From contig CM057154.1 in the NCBI GenBank assembly GCA_029962745.1, positions 19,100,857 to 19,164,856 on the forward strand: a DNA stretch of 64,000 nt, read 5' to 3'. This DNA comes from Echinometra lucunter. Taxonomy: Eukaryota; Echinodermata; Echinoidea; Camarodonta; Echinometridae. Under the pieces are notes generated by a model. That model saw nothing but the letters and a program-made list of their open reading frames with translations, did not search any database and was not told where the DNA came from. Position numbers and translations under genes: made by a program. This document shows, one piece after another, positions 23,292-32,801 of this stretch (position 1 is its first letter; each line of letters opens with the position of its first letter).

Positions 23292-23503
23292 ATGCACTCT
23301 AAAAACAAATCCGTTAAAATGACTAGATGAAAGGATCAGTTGGGTGCAACTAAAATACAAGCCATTTTTACTATATTGTAGTCATTTATGACTATTTTCT
23401 AGTCATATTTTGACTAAATGTAGTAATTTTATGACTAGATATATCAGTTGCATCCAGCTGACTAATCATCCAGTCATTTTAACTGATTTGTTTTTAGAGT
23501 ATG
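23292..23503. mobile_element. ~210-bp MITE with ACTCTAAAAACAAAT ends
   Basis: Inverted termini ACTCTAAAAACAAAT and ATTTGTTTTTAGAGT, with subterminal TTAAAATGACT / AGTCATTTTAA and TTGGGTGCAACT / AGTTGCATCCAG. The inner part repeats TAGTCATTT-like words. Confidence 0.8.
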
Positions 23504-24299
23504 TGCATGCACGGGTCAGGAAAAAAATAAGTACATACGTCCAGATCTAGACTGTAGGCGCAGTTGACTAGGCCCCATACGTTAAAAAAAAACACAGTGC
23601 AATCACACATCACATCACACATTATACTATAACTCAAAATACTCGACCGCGCTTCATTGTTTGGAAGCAAGACTTCTTTCTTCGGGATTTTTCCCGTGCA
23701 GAGCTAGAGAACATTCGTCAGTGAGAAGATGTTTAAAGTTTTGCTTAACTTTTTGAAAAGAGACTAGTTGTGGTATATCGTCCTGTTCTGTCCACCCAAC
23801 TGCTTCTTGAAAGATTCGAATTTTGTGCAAGTGCCTTTCTGGAGTGGAAGGAAATCTCCATATGCATTCTTGGAGTTCAGTGCATGGATTTCACCTACAA
23901 CTTATACAAGCATGACAAGGCAGTCACTTGAAAGATGATCAACATGATTCACATTTAGCCGAAGTAAGCAAGCTATTTATTTTCTTGAATTCCTCTGTAT
24001 TTTGTACCACTAATGTTTGTCAGTCATTTCCCATGTGAGACACCCCCTCCCCTTAGACCCTCTCCCCCTGGACGGCGATCAATATTCAGTTATGTGCCCC
24101 ATCCCCCACATCAAACTCTGGCTACGGCCCTGAATATTAGGCCTATGATTGTGTAATGCGATGCGATCAAGTTTCAATATAAACGCTATTATGGAACCTA
24201 CGGGCATATACTTCCAGTAGCTTTGCTTCCAGTATTAAGAATGAATACAGTTTGTTCACATATTTACCAAGTAGTTTTTCAATAACATAAAAGAATGTA
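23504..24299. other. Intergenic
   Basis: No gene supported. GGCTACGGCCCTG at about 24120-24132 looks like one end of a hAT-like element, but the other end was not found. Confidence 0.4.
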
Positions 24300-24860
24300 A
24301 CAGCCTCACAGAATGAAAAGGTGAGTTTGAGCTTTGAACTTGACGAAATGTATGGAATTATTAGTCCATTTCATTCACCTGACGATATAAATGTGAGCTG
24401 GTTCCATTTCAAAGCAAGTAATATGATTCTCTGTATGAAGGAATTAGAAAAATTTTTAAAACTGTAGTTGGTAACAAATAACGTATGTACATTTTGTAAT
24501 AAAAAAGAAGAATCTGTAACGCATATTTTTTGTTTGTGGCTCTATTCTAATCGGATATGTTCAAACTTTGAATCGGGCGGTTTAATTTCAATGTAGATAT
24601 CAAACTCGCCAATGAAAATAAGTTATTTGGGTTTCATGGACGTAATGATAATGCTTTAAATTGTATAATGGTGGTAACTAGAAACGAGCTTTATTCTGCC
24701 AAGTTACAACTGTTTGCCGATTTTGATAATAATAATCTCAACAATAAAATCGTTTTATAAGATGGAAAAATATAGTGCTAAAAAATATTCAAGAGAAAAG
24801 AAGTTTACGAAAAAGTGGTTTCAGCCTTATCAAATGCATTAATAGGTTCACGTAAGAAGG
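24300..24860 (+). pseudogene. LINE ORF2 C-terminal fragment
   Basis: An interrupted reading includes CTFCNKKEESVTHIFCLWLY near 24490-24550. This is the C-x2-C...H-x3-4-C pattern found near the C terminus of many L1/Tx1-type LINE proteins. It is followed by FGFHGRNDNALNCIMVVTR-like sequence. Several stops break it. No RT core lies upstream, so it is a 5'-truncated relic. Confidence 0.45.
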
Positions 24861-25556
24861 TTTTTCCGTTGAATTGTTTTCAAATTAATGCAAGACTATA
24901 ACTGTTTGTCTTTTGTCCATTTCATAATCATTGTGGGCATATGAAACATATATTATTTGTTCGATCGCCTCACTCACCCAATTCGATTGCTTTCGAAAAC
25001 CATTAAACAATTATTCAATGAGCGAGCGTAGAAGTGTTATTTCGTCATCGAAATACGCTATATATCCCTGTAAGATATCTAAATAATCTACTTTTGTATT
25101 CGATCACCTATGTGCTGAATATGGCTCCATTAATGTACCTCGCTCACAGTCTGAAATCATATTGATTTTCTCTCTCTTTTTTCTTTTTTTTTTCTTTTCT
25201 CTTTCATTTTTCATTTTTTTTTTTCTTCTTTTTTTTGCCAGCCGATTCGGGGGGCACACATGCTCCCCCATGCTGAAATTCGTCTCTGCCGCTAAGCGAT
25301 AAGGAAAGCTCGAATTAATTTCGTTATTTTTTCAAGCAATCGTTTTGTTATTCAAAATCGTCAAGTGTTATATTGGCCTTTTAATGGAGGGTACAAGCAG
25401 GTCTGTAGTCATTTTTCTTTCTCGTGGCGTAATTTGGTTTTTGAGAAAAATATAAATGATAAATAAACTATATTGTGGAATGTTATATCATTCAAAATAA
25501 TTTCGTATAATACACCGCCCATATGCTATGTGTCTTGTGGCAGGATCGTTGTCTTG
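24861..25556. other. Intergenic, T-rich
   Basis: Pyrimidine-rich tract at 25160-25240 and a GAGCGAGCGTAG string at 25018. No gene seen. Confidence 0.5.
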
Positions 25557-25868
25557 TCAGTAGACCGTATATCTGGGCGACGAGTTTGAATGAATCTTTG
25601 ACGAAAACAAATGCCCAAAGTCGAACTTGATTTTGCTGTCTCGTGCGCAGCTACTACCGACGAATTTGAATTGCCACTGCATGATGAAAATGGGTGACAA
25701 AGCATTCGCATATTCCACAGGGCCAGAGACGAAAATGAAAGCACATTTTGGAAGTTGTATGAAGAGCTGACGAAAATGAGCGGGAAACATGGCGACAAAG
25801 TCCATGAAGTCAATATCGACTCCGTCATATGATTTGTTGAAATGATTGTGTTGATTTCGCGATAACAC
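25557..25868 (-). pseudogene. Possible GH18 chitinase-like remnant
   Basis: The minus strand reads YDGVDIDFMDFV, which fits the GH18 catalytic signature DGxDxDxE except that the catalytic Glu is Met. It is followed by AHFRQLFIQL, then a hydrophobic CAFIFVSGP and FIMQWQFKFVGSSC, an arrangement loosely like the strands after the active site in hevamine-type GH18 proteins. The reading is only ~100 codons long, is preceded by a stop and has no recognisable splice sites. The match may be chance. Confidence 0.2.
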
Positions 25869-25869
25869 G

Positions 25870-27534
25870 AGGGCCGGATCTTATCTAGGCAAGCTTCACT
25901 ATCTACATTTGGGGTCATTGTATTCAAAAGGAAAATTTCTTTGATAAAACTTAGGTATGATTCTTGCAACTATTCTTCTTGAATATTAATTTCTAAAGTT
26001 TTGATTTTTTAATTAAAGACCCAATTATGCTAATTTGCGAGCAATTAAATTAGCATGAATTACAAGGATTAAAAATGCATCGTAATCAAGATACGCATTC
26101 CTATGCATGAGCTTTGAGAGTTGTTCCCCTATGTATATAGTGAAGTAATACCCTTTCACGGCCATTCAAATGAAGAAATGAAAATTCATAAGCATTTCTA
26201 CTAATTAAATACATATTTAAGCAATAATATTCTAATATGCCACTCGCGTGACATGAAAAGTTTATGCCGGGCTTTTTTATGATTAAATTTTGGACAATGT
26301 TCATTTGTCCTGTCTTAAGCTTACTAGTATGTACTACGCCTGTTAAGCTTCCATACTGTGATCCGCCTCTATAGCGTAACTCGCCGTTTAAGTTGCTGTA
26401 AATGTACTGCCAATATGATCATGATGATTCTTATTCTTTGAATATTGCCCAACTAAATTCGGTCAAACACGTGGCCTGAGTGCAGATGGCCAATGGTGCT
26501 GATTAAAACCTATTCTTGTCCCGCCAAATTTAGAACCTTCAAAAGTTCTTCAAAGAATCATTAATAGCCTGTAAACGTTCCCTAAAATGTTCTCAAGGGG
26601 TCTTTGGAACCCTTATTGGTTGTACAAGGAATCTTTTGGGGTTCTTGAAAATTTAAGAACCCTTTGTCATGTTTACAGAACCCTTTTTCTGGACATGCTG
26701 GAGGTTCTAATACGGGACAAAAAAGTGCTAACTGACCCATTTTTCTAATAGTGAAGGCAAGTCAACTTTTTCGGTCCTAAATTATTGTAGAGTTTCTTGA
26801 CCTCATGACTATGCTTTATCTTATTATCCTCCTGCTTATAATCCCTTGAATTGATTATGTAATCATATAAAATGTGTAATTAGCTCTCGCATGTAACGTC
26901 ATTGGCAAATTATTTTGCTAGGTTTACACTTGACCACGAAATCCACGATCTCCACGATTTAAAAAAAAAGCATGGAGCTCCACAATTTATCTTCTGACAT
27001 TTTCTTGCTCACAAAGATCTTATATGCGATGGAGCAATAAGACCTTTTATTACGCTGTAAATGTCTGTTGCGGCATGTACGCTCAACTACGATTCCCACG
27101 TTCTGTCACGCTCCCCCAAGATTGGCGTCAAATCGTTTTAATCGTGGCAAAATTTTAACTGTCAAAAACGTTGTCACGCTCATCACGATTCCACCCCGCG
27201 ACACCCCCCCCCCCCCCCCCCATCGCGATTATCTTAAAGTTTATCCCTAAACTAAAGCGAAATAATTTTTTTTTTACTGTTATTTAGCATACATGGTGAC
27301 ATTTAATCATGAAACTCCACACTTTCCAGACAGCAAGTTACCGACCACTACCCATCAGCAGTGAATATACTTGTCTAAATTTATACTTTTTTACCTGATC
27401 AATTCCATTCATTTCGATTAATGAGGCTGAACCTCAAGCACGAGCTTTGTTGCTTGCGGTCATAAGCCCAGGCAGCTGACGAGTCCGTCGTCAACAATTC
27501 CGTACTCGGAGATTGCTTGAGTGATATTATAATA
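25870..27534. other. Intergenic
   Basis: No gene supported. 26520-26720 has repeated (A)GAACCCTTT-type words in both orientations. 26925-27240 has scattered CCACGATT words in both orientations and a C run, perhaps a decayed TIR element. Confidence 0.4.
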
Positions 27535-27543
27535 CTAATAATG

Positions 27544-27605
<62 letters not shown>

Positions 27606-27630
27606 AAGAAGAAGAAGAAGAAGAAGAATT
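27535..27630. repeat. Compound (TAA)n-(GAA)n microsatellite
   Basis: ATAATAATAAT units change into about 17 AGA units. Confidence 0.95.
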
Positions 27631-28160
27631 GTAATACATATGATTTCTATAGCGTCTTTTCCATTTTGATTAAATGCTCAAGGCGCTTTTAAAAAAAGAA
27701 AAGAAATGACATTAAACGACCGAATTCAAAATGATTTAAAACACTTTCTACCATTAAGTTAACTAAATGTAGACGGAGGCATGCGGGAGAGGCAGTCGCA
27801 TTCATCTTGGTTTTTTCTCTCTTTTCTTCAGCTTATATTTTTCTTTTTCCTTAAAATGGTCCACTCAAAAAGGGCTTTAGGTTTCTTGCTCATTAATCTC
27901 ATTCAGTGAATAATAAAATCTATTCTTTATTCTAAGATTTCGAAATTGGTCAGTTCCAATGTTTCAGTAAATGTTAAAGGGTGGAATCATTACAGTGGCA
28001 TATACCATTGCCATCATTGTGACTAACATACGGCAGTGCGAAAATAGGGTTCCTTGCTATCTTACTTGTCAGGGAAAACTAGGGAAATTTGTTTTTCAGC
28101 AAAGTTGTACATAAATGTACATCATTTAACATTTTCTCTTTCGCCTCTCCATTTCGTTTC
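27631..28160 (+). other. Intergenic to intron sequence upstream of copy B
   Basis: No exon recognised. From about 27940 to 28160 the sequence resembles 3320-3493 joined to 5000-5038 upstream of copy A (GGGTTCYTTGCTATC, TTTCAGCAAAG, TTGTACAT, TTTCTCTTTC), with the hAT-like element of A absent. This supports a shared intron 3' end. Confidence 0.55.
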
Positions 28161-28162
28161 AG
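28161..28162 (+). promoter_or_regulatory. Probable splice acceptor before copy B coding exon
   Basis: TCTCCATTTCGTTTCAG/GAACAG has a good pyrimidine tract and AG, conserved in position with copy A. The 74 bases 28163-28236 would be the last part of the 5' UTR. The upstream exon and promoter were not found. Confidence 0.55.
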
Positions 28163-28236
28163 GAACAGCTCCAACGTCTTAAAACACTGAATAGTGCCCC
28201 TTCAGACAGCCTACTCACTGCATATTGACGAGCACC

Positions 28237-31200
28237 ATGGATAACAAGGAGGATCCCAAAGTACATTGTATTGTTCTAAGCAAGCTATCCCATGATCTTG
28301 TAAAGGGAGGGACCGAATGGAAACTGTGTAAAGTCTTCTCGACTCTCTCCAACTCAAATCAGAGGATTCACAGAGAAAAAACTGCGACACGAAAATACAA
28401 ACCAGTCGTGGTATTTTCGGTTTCAAACCCATCAGACACTGACAGACAGACCTTGAATTTCAACAAAGGCGTTGTAAAGGATCGTCTAGGCTTTTCTGTT
28501 AATAGTGAAACAGTAGCTACATTGATTGATGGTGTAGGAAAAAAGGAAACCCAGTGGGTGCTGACAACAAGCGAGTACTTAAAGCACTTCTCTGAGCAGG
28601 AGGACCTTACTATTGACACGTTCTTTGAGAACGAATTTGAGGAGTCAAAACTGAAAGGATCACTGCCCAGCCTGTTTAAACTGCAGTCTGTTTGTAATCG
28701 TACTGAAGTTCTTCTAGCACCACCCCTTAATAAGCCCCCAACCGGAGTGGACCGTTTGAAGAGACCCAAACCTACATCCAAAGAAAACAAATGCAAAGGA
28801 GAGAAGACAGTAGAAGAGAACACGACAGCACCAAAAGTTGTTCCAGACCTAGTAGTGCCTTCAAAATCAAAAAGAGATTTGAATGGAAATTACCCTGCAG
28901 CACAAGGTAAATACAGAGGTGATGTTGCACAGAAGGGTGAAATAAAAGTACAAGAAAAGTCTCCAAACTACAAGCAAGATAGGAAATCAAATGACTCTCT
29001 TAAAAGTGGACATCCTACTAAAGAAAAACAGAGTTTCACAACGCCTAAGATCACCTCCAAGATAAAAGAAAAGCCACCTGAAGGTCCTGAATATGACTGC
29101 AAACCTATCCTTCAAAGTGACTTTGCAGACGAAACCCCCCAAGCTTCTACACCCAGGTTAATCGTGAAAGCAAACAAGAAAATTTCTGCGTATGACCAGA
29201 CCTCAAAGCCCAACCCTGTTGATAGAGATCAAGCAGGTACAATGCCAAAGGTAGTCAAAAAAGTTAAAGGGGATGTTTCTAAACATTATAACGTGGCAAA
29301 GCAAAACCATCAAAGTAAATCACATTCTTCAGCAGGAGGTGACGGGAAGTCTGAGCAGAATGCTATCTCAAAAAGAAGAGAGAATGAAGCGAACCACAAA
29401 ACAGGACACCGAAAGCATTCCAGAGACAGTGGTATTGCGAAGAATTTTGGTCCTGAATTGAAAGGAGTTTGTGAAGGTGGTCGAATTGAGAAAGGTTTCA
29501 ATGAAAAGCTTCCTATTGAAATCAGTGGAGGTGCTTCAGCTCCGAAAACAGTCAAACAACGTGGGACGGAAATTTTTGAAGACTACCATAAGACCAAACA
29601 AAACAGCGATACGAAGAAGAAGCCACTTACATCTTTGGCAGTTGAAACATCACATTCTCATAGCAAGGCGAAGAGAAGAGCATCCTTAGATCCGGATACC
29701 GCTTCACCAATTAAACGGCGTCGGCTTTCAACTGAACGAGATACCACTCTTCGCAAACAACCGTCTGAAAAAAGGTCAGACAGCCAACGACAAAACTTGA
29801 CCAGTCTAGATGACAAAAGAGCATCACAGTCAGCTATAGATGTTACATCGAGAACAGGTACTTCACATTCATCTGTGAAGAGGCATACACTTGATTCAGG
29901 GAAAGATGAGTATGGAGACACCAAGAAAAGGAAACATACCAGTGGAAGCACCAACTCTCTGTCAAAGCTTTGTCAAGGGAAATCTCAACGCGCAGCATTC
30001 AGAAGTCAATCAGTGGATTCAGGAAGTATCATGAGAACCAAAGAACGTGAAGAATGTACTAAGATTTCTCATGAAGACAAAATGGCAGACATGAAATCTT
30101 CATCAAAAGCGGAGCAAGCTAAAGGGAATCATACCGCAAAGAAAGGCAGTCTAGAAAATGAAGGCAAACCACAATCGAAAACGTTCAGAAGTCTATCAGT
30201 GGAATCAGGAAGTACCAAGACAGTCAAAGAAATTGATAAGAAAATACCTCGTAAAGACACAATCCCGATCATGAAATTTCCATCGAACTCCAAGCAGGCA
30301 AAAGAAGATGATACTGCAAATAAAGGCATTTTCAAAAATCCAGGTAGACTGAATTTCAGACAGAACAGAGAGGACAATCCTTCCGCGACAAAGAAGGACG
30401 TTAACTTCAATGAAAATAAATCAGAACCAAAGGGTCAAACTGTGCATCAAAGTACCACATCTAAAGCTGATCCTAAAAGTGTAGGATTTGATCTTTTTGG
30501 ATGCTTGAATACAACAGACAGTTTTCTTTTCAACTCAGAACTTCAGAAGGAGCAGAATTGGGATTATAATTTCATAGAAACAGTTGTTCAGAATGGACTT
30601 TGTGGCCGTACTGATTCCAGTAAAGTGCAGACATTGAATTCTACAACGAATGAGCCGATGTCCAAGGACACATCGCTTTCCAACATAAAGAAGGCCGCTG
30701 CTTTCTCGAACCAAGAGCCACAATATGAAGACACCAAGAGACCAAGAACCGAGGATCGACACACAGGAAAACTACCTGAGATTAAACAGGCTGTTCCTGG
30801 AAGAGGTGGATCTAAAGGTGCTGCTAATATCAGCAAGCACTTTGGACGAGAGAGCCATTCAGAGGTTGGAATCTCCTGTGAAGAAGACGCGGCCATTACA
30901 GCGATGAGCAGGTGCATGGGCTCAGATATTTTGCCCCGTAAAAACGCCGATCAACCACTCGTTCCGAAAGACCAACCAGTTGCCAATCTCGAAGCATCAA
31001 TCAAGGACACAGATAGTACGGCTGCATTGCAGCCAAAGACTCGTCCAGAGGCTTCCATTACAGGAAAAACAAATACAGAAAAGGAGAAGGTCACCCTCCT
31101 GATTGGGGACTCGATGCTTGAATCTATCATCCCTCAGAAACTCTCTCGCACAAAGCGAACCAAAGTAGAAGTGGTTCATGATGCAGGTGTTGATGACATA

Positions 31201-32253
31201 GGTGAAACGATCTCGAAGCATGCAAGGAAGCCAAATGTTGATGAGGTAATTTTGCACATAGGTAGCAGTGACCTCAAGAATGATGTCTACAATCACATGG
31301 AAATTGGGAGGAAAATTGAGGCTATTGGCATGACTCTAGAGACAACTTGTCCACACATTGCTACATTCACGATAAGCGGAGTAATTGAGACTTTCGACAA
31401 CAAGCGCGTGAATTCCAAAAATTTGAATACTCTGTTGAAATCTTTCACGTTTGATCACGGGTGGGCGTATATCTGCAATGATAATATACATCCGACATTT
31501 CACATGAAACCATTTGAGACCAAGCTGAACATTTGTGGTACGAGACTTTTGGCATCGAACATCATCGGACACCTACGATTCATGAAATCTGGAAGATTCA
31601 TATCTGTGTCACAGGCTCCAGGAATGCTAGAAAATAATGATCAGGGTTCCTTCAAAGACACGAGACCAAAGCATTGTCAAGAGCTCGTCGTCCCTGGGAA
31701 AGCAAACAAAGTTCCACTGAAAGATCCGCAAGCAGACAAACGTCCCCTAAAGGATCTGGAAACTGACAAACTTCCAGAAAAGGATCTGAGCGGCAAGGAA
31801 TCGTGTGATGATGGACTTGGTAGTAATGCTGGATCGGAGAATGAGCCCCTTGATGGTGAGACTGGCTGCTCTAATGGAGATCGTGAGCAATCTCAGACAT
31901 GCGATAAAACCCACTTGAAACCTTCTGAACGCAAGAAACACAAACGAAGTAAGAAGAATGAGAAAACTCCATACCCAATACCACTTGTCTCCCCTCAAAT
32001 GAGAGTTGATAAATCTAGGGAGAGGCCTGGCTCCAAATCCTGGCCGCGAGGAGCGATCCGATTTGGAGATCATGCCGGTTATAAGTACGATTATTCATCC
32101 GCTTGGCCTCCGCATAGTGCCACACATGGTCCAGCGCATTTTCACCATGTTCACCGTCAAAATACCCTCTCTCATCGTGCTCGTGGATATTCGGGGTGTT
32201 ACTGTTGCGGAAAACTCGATCATAAGATCGCAAGTTGTCCAAGAAGAAGATGA
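28237..32253 (+). CDS. Copy B: intact SGNH-like / CCHC zinc-knuckle protein, 1338 aa
   Basis: Not a family I can name. The start is the ATG at 28237, in a strong context (AGCACCATGG) and matching copy A. Residues 1-162 form a compact conserved domain of unknown type (PKVHCIVLSKL, KYKPVVVFSV, QWVLTTSEYLKHFS). Residues 165-945 are Lys/Ser/Thr-rich and probably disordered, with NLS-like KRRRLS (493-498). One repeat unit carries GIFKNPGRLNF (697-707) and KKDVNF (719-724), resembling PP1-docking words. Residues 950-1115 are SGNH-hydrolase-like: GDS at 957-959, GSSD at 1009-1012 (Asn replaced by Ser), and PFETKLN at 1092-1098, where active members have D-x-x-H. It is therefore probably a non-catalytic fold. 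A basic stretch (about 1226-1242) and a CCHC knuckle (Cys1321, Cys1324, His1329, Cys1334) end the protein. A nuclear, nucleic-acid-binding role is inferred. Derivation from a retrotransposon ORF1, some of which carry esterase domains, is an alternative origin. Confidence 0.85.
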   Translation: MDNKEDPKVHCIVLSKLSHDLVKGGTEWKLCKVFSTLSNSNQRIHREKTATRKYKPVVVFSVSNPSDTDRQTLNFNKGVVKDRLGFSVNSETVATLIDGVGKKETQWVLTTSEYLKHFSEQEDLTIDTFFENEFEESKLKGSLPSLFKLQSVCNRTEVLLAPPLNKPPTGVDRLKRPKPTSKENKCKGEKTVEENTTAPKVVPDLVVPSKSKRDLNGNYPAAQGKYRGDVAQKGEIKVQEKSPNYKQDRKSNDSLKSGHPTKEKQSFTTPKITSKIKEKPPEGPEYDCKPILQSDFADETPQASTPRLIVKANKKISAYDQTSKPNPVDRDQAGTMPKVVKKVKGDVSKHYNVAKQNHQSKSHSSAGGDGKSEQNAISKRRENEANHKTGHRKHSRDSGIAKNFGPELKGVCEGGRIEKGFNEKLPIEISGGASAPKTVKQRGTEIFEDYHKTKQNSDTKKKPLTSLAVETSHSHSKAKRRASLDPDTASPIKRRRLSTERDTTLRKQPSEKRSDSQRQNLTSLDDKRASQSAIDVTSRTGTSHSSVKRHTLDSGKDEYGDTKKRKHTSGSTNSLSKLCQGKSQRAAFRSQSVDSGSIMRTKEREECTKISHEDKMADMKSSSKAEQAKGNHTAKKGSLENEGKPQSKTFRSLSVESGSTKTVKEIDKKIPRKDTIPIMKFPSNSKQAKEDDTANKGIFKNPGRLNFRQNREDNPSATKKDVNFNENKSEPKGQTVHQSTTSKADPKSVGFDLFGCLNTTDSFLFNSELQKEQNWDYNFIETVVQNGLCGRTDSSKVQTLNSTTNEPMSKDTSLSNIKKAAAFSNQEPQYEDTKRPRTEDRHTGKLPEIKQAVPGRGGSKGAANISKHFGRESHSEVGISCEEDAAITAMSRCMGSDILPRKNADQPLVPKDQPVANLEASIKDTDSTAALQPKTRPEASITGKTNTEKEKVTLLIGDSMLESIIPQKLSRTKRTKVEVVHDAGVDDIGETISKHARKPNVDEVILHIGSSDLKNDVYNHMEIGRKIEAIGMTLETTCPHIATFTISGVIETFDNKRVNSKNLNTLLKSFTFDHGWAYICNDNIHPTFHMKPFETKLNICGTRLLASNIIGHLRFMKSGRFISVSQAPGMLENNDQGSFKDTRPKHCQELVVPGKANKVPLKDPQADKRPLKDLETDKLPEKDLSGKESCDDGLGSNAGSENEPLDGETGCSNGDREQSQTCDKTHLKPSERKKHKRSKKNEKTPYPIPLVSPQMRVDKSRERPGSKSWPRGAIRFGDHAGYKYDYSSAWPPHSATHGPAHFHHVHRQNTLSHRARGYSGCYCCGKLDHKIASCPRRR
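29899..30410 (+). other. Single copy of the repeat unit expanded in copy A
   Basis: Encodes GKDEYGDTKKRKHTSGSTNS and onward to KKDVNFNEN. It corresponds to each of the three units at 7467-8912. In B the GILK word has become GIFK, the adjacent RVDF word is RLNF, and the terminal RVxF-like word is KDVNF. Confidence 0.75.
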
Positions 32254-32467
32254 ACAGTCTCATTGATTTGCAAATACCTTGCATTAATGTTCAACACATT
32301 TATCGACAGGATTCCCAGCTATTATGGAAGTCAGGGAAAACCAGGAAAATTAGTTCACTTTTTTCGCGGTCAGGAACTTTGGGAAAAAAACGAGGAATTC
32401 TCCTGGGCCCCAAATAAAATAGACATTCTCTAAAAGTTTGTCTCATTTCCAAAATGCATGTCGACTG

Positions 32468-32801
32468 CATGGGCGACGATCCCGGGGGGGGGGGGGAATA
32501 CCTTCCATTAATGCTTTACGCATTTTTTCTAGGGGGATCGTCCCCCCCCCCCCCCTCGATTTTTAAAGCTTAATATATTATTTTTCTATGTTGAGTCAGG
32601 TGACCAAATCTAGGCCAACCACTTAAAAAGGCCTAGAATGCATTTTGAGGGCAAAATAAGGCTTCTTTCATTATTTTTTGCTCGCTCGCATAATAACGAT
32701 TATCCACCTCTCACTTTTCGAAACAAATTTTCGGCGGAGGCCTTCCTTGTTTCTGCCCCCCCCCCCCCCCCCCCACTCGTTACATGAAATCGCCGCCACT
32801 G
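32468..32801. mobile_element. 334-bp hAT-like MITE with perfect TSD
   Basis: Ends CATGGGCGACGAT and ATCGCCGCCACTG, flanked by GTCGACTG at 32460-32467 and 32802-32809. Copy A carries a single uninterrupted site (GTCGACAGTTTGATCGG, about 12284-12300). Confidence 0.93.
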
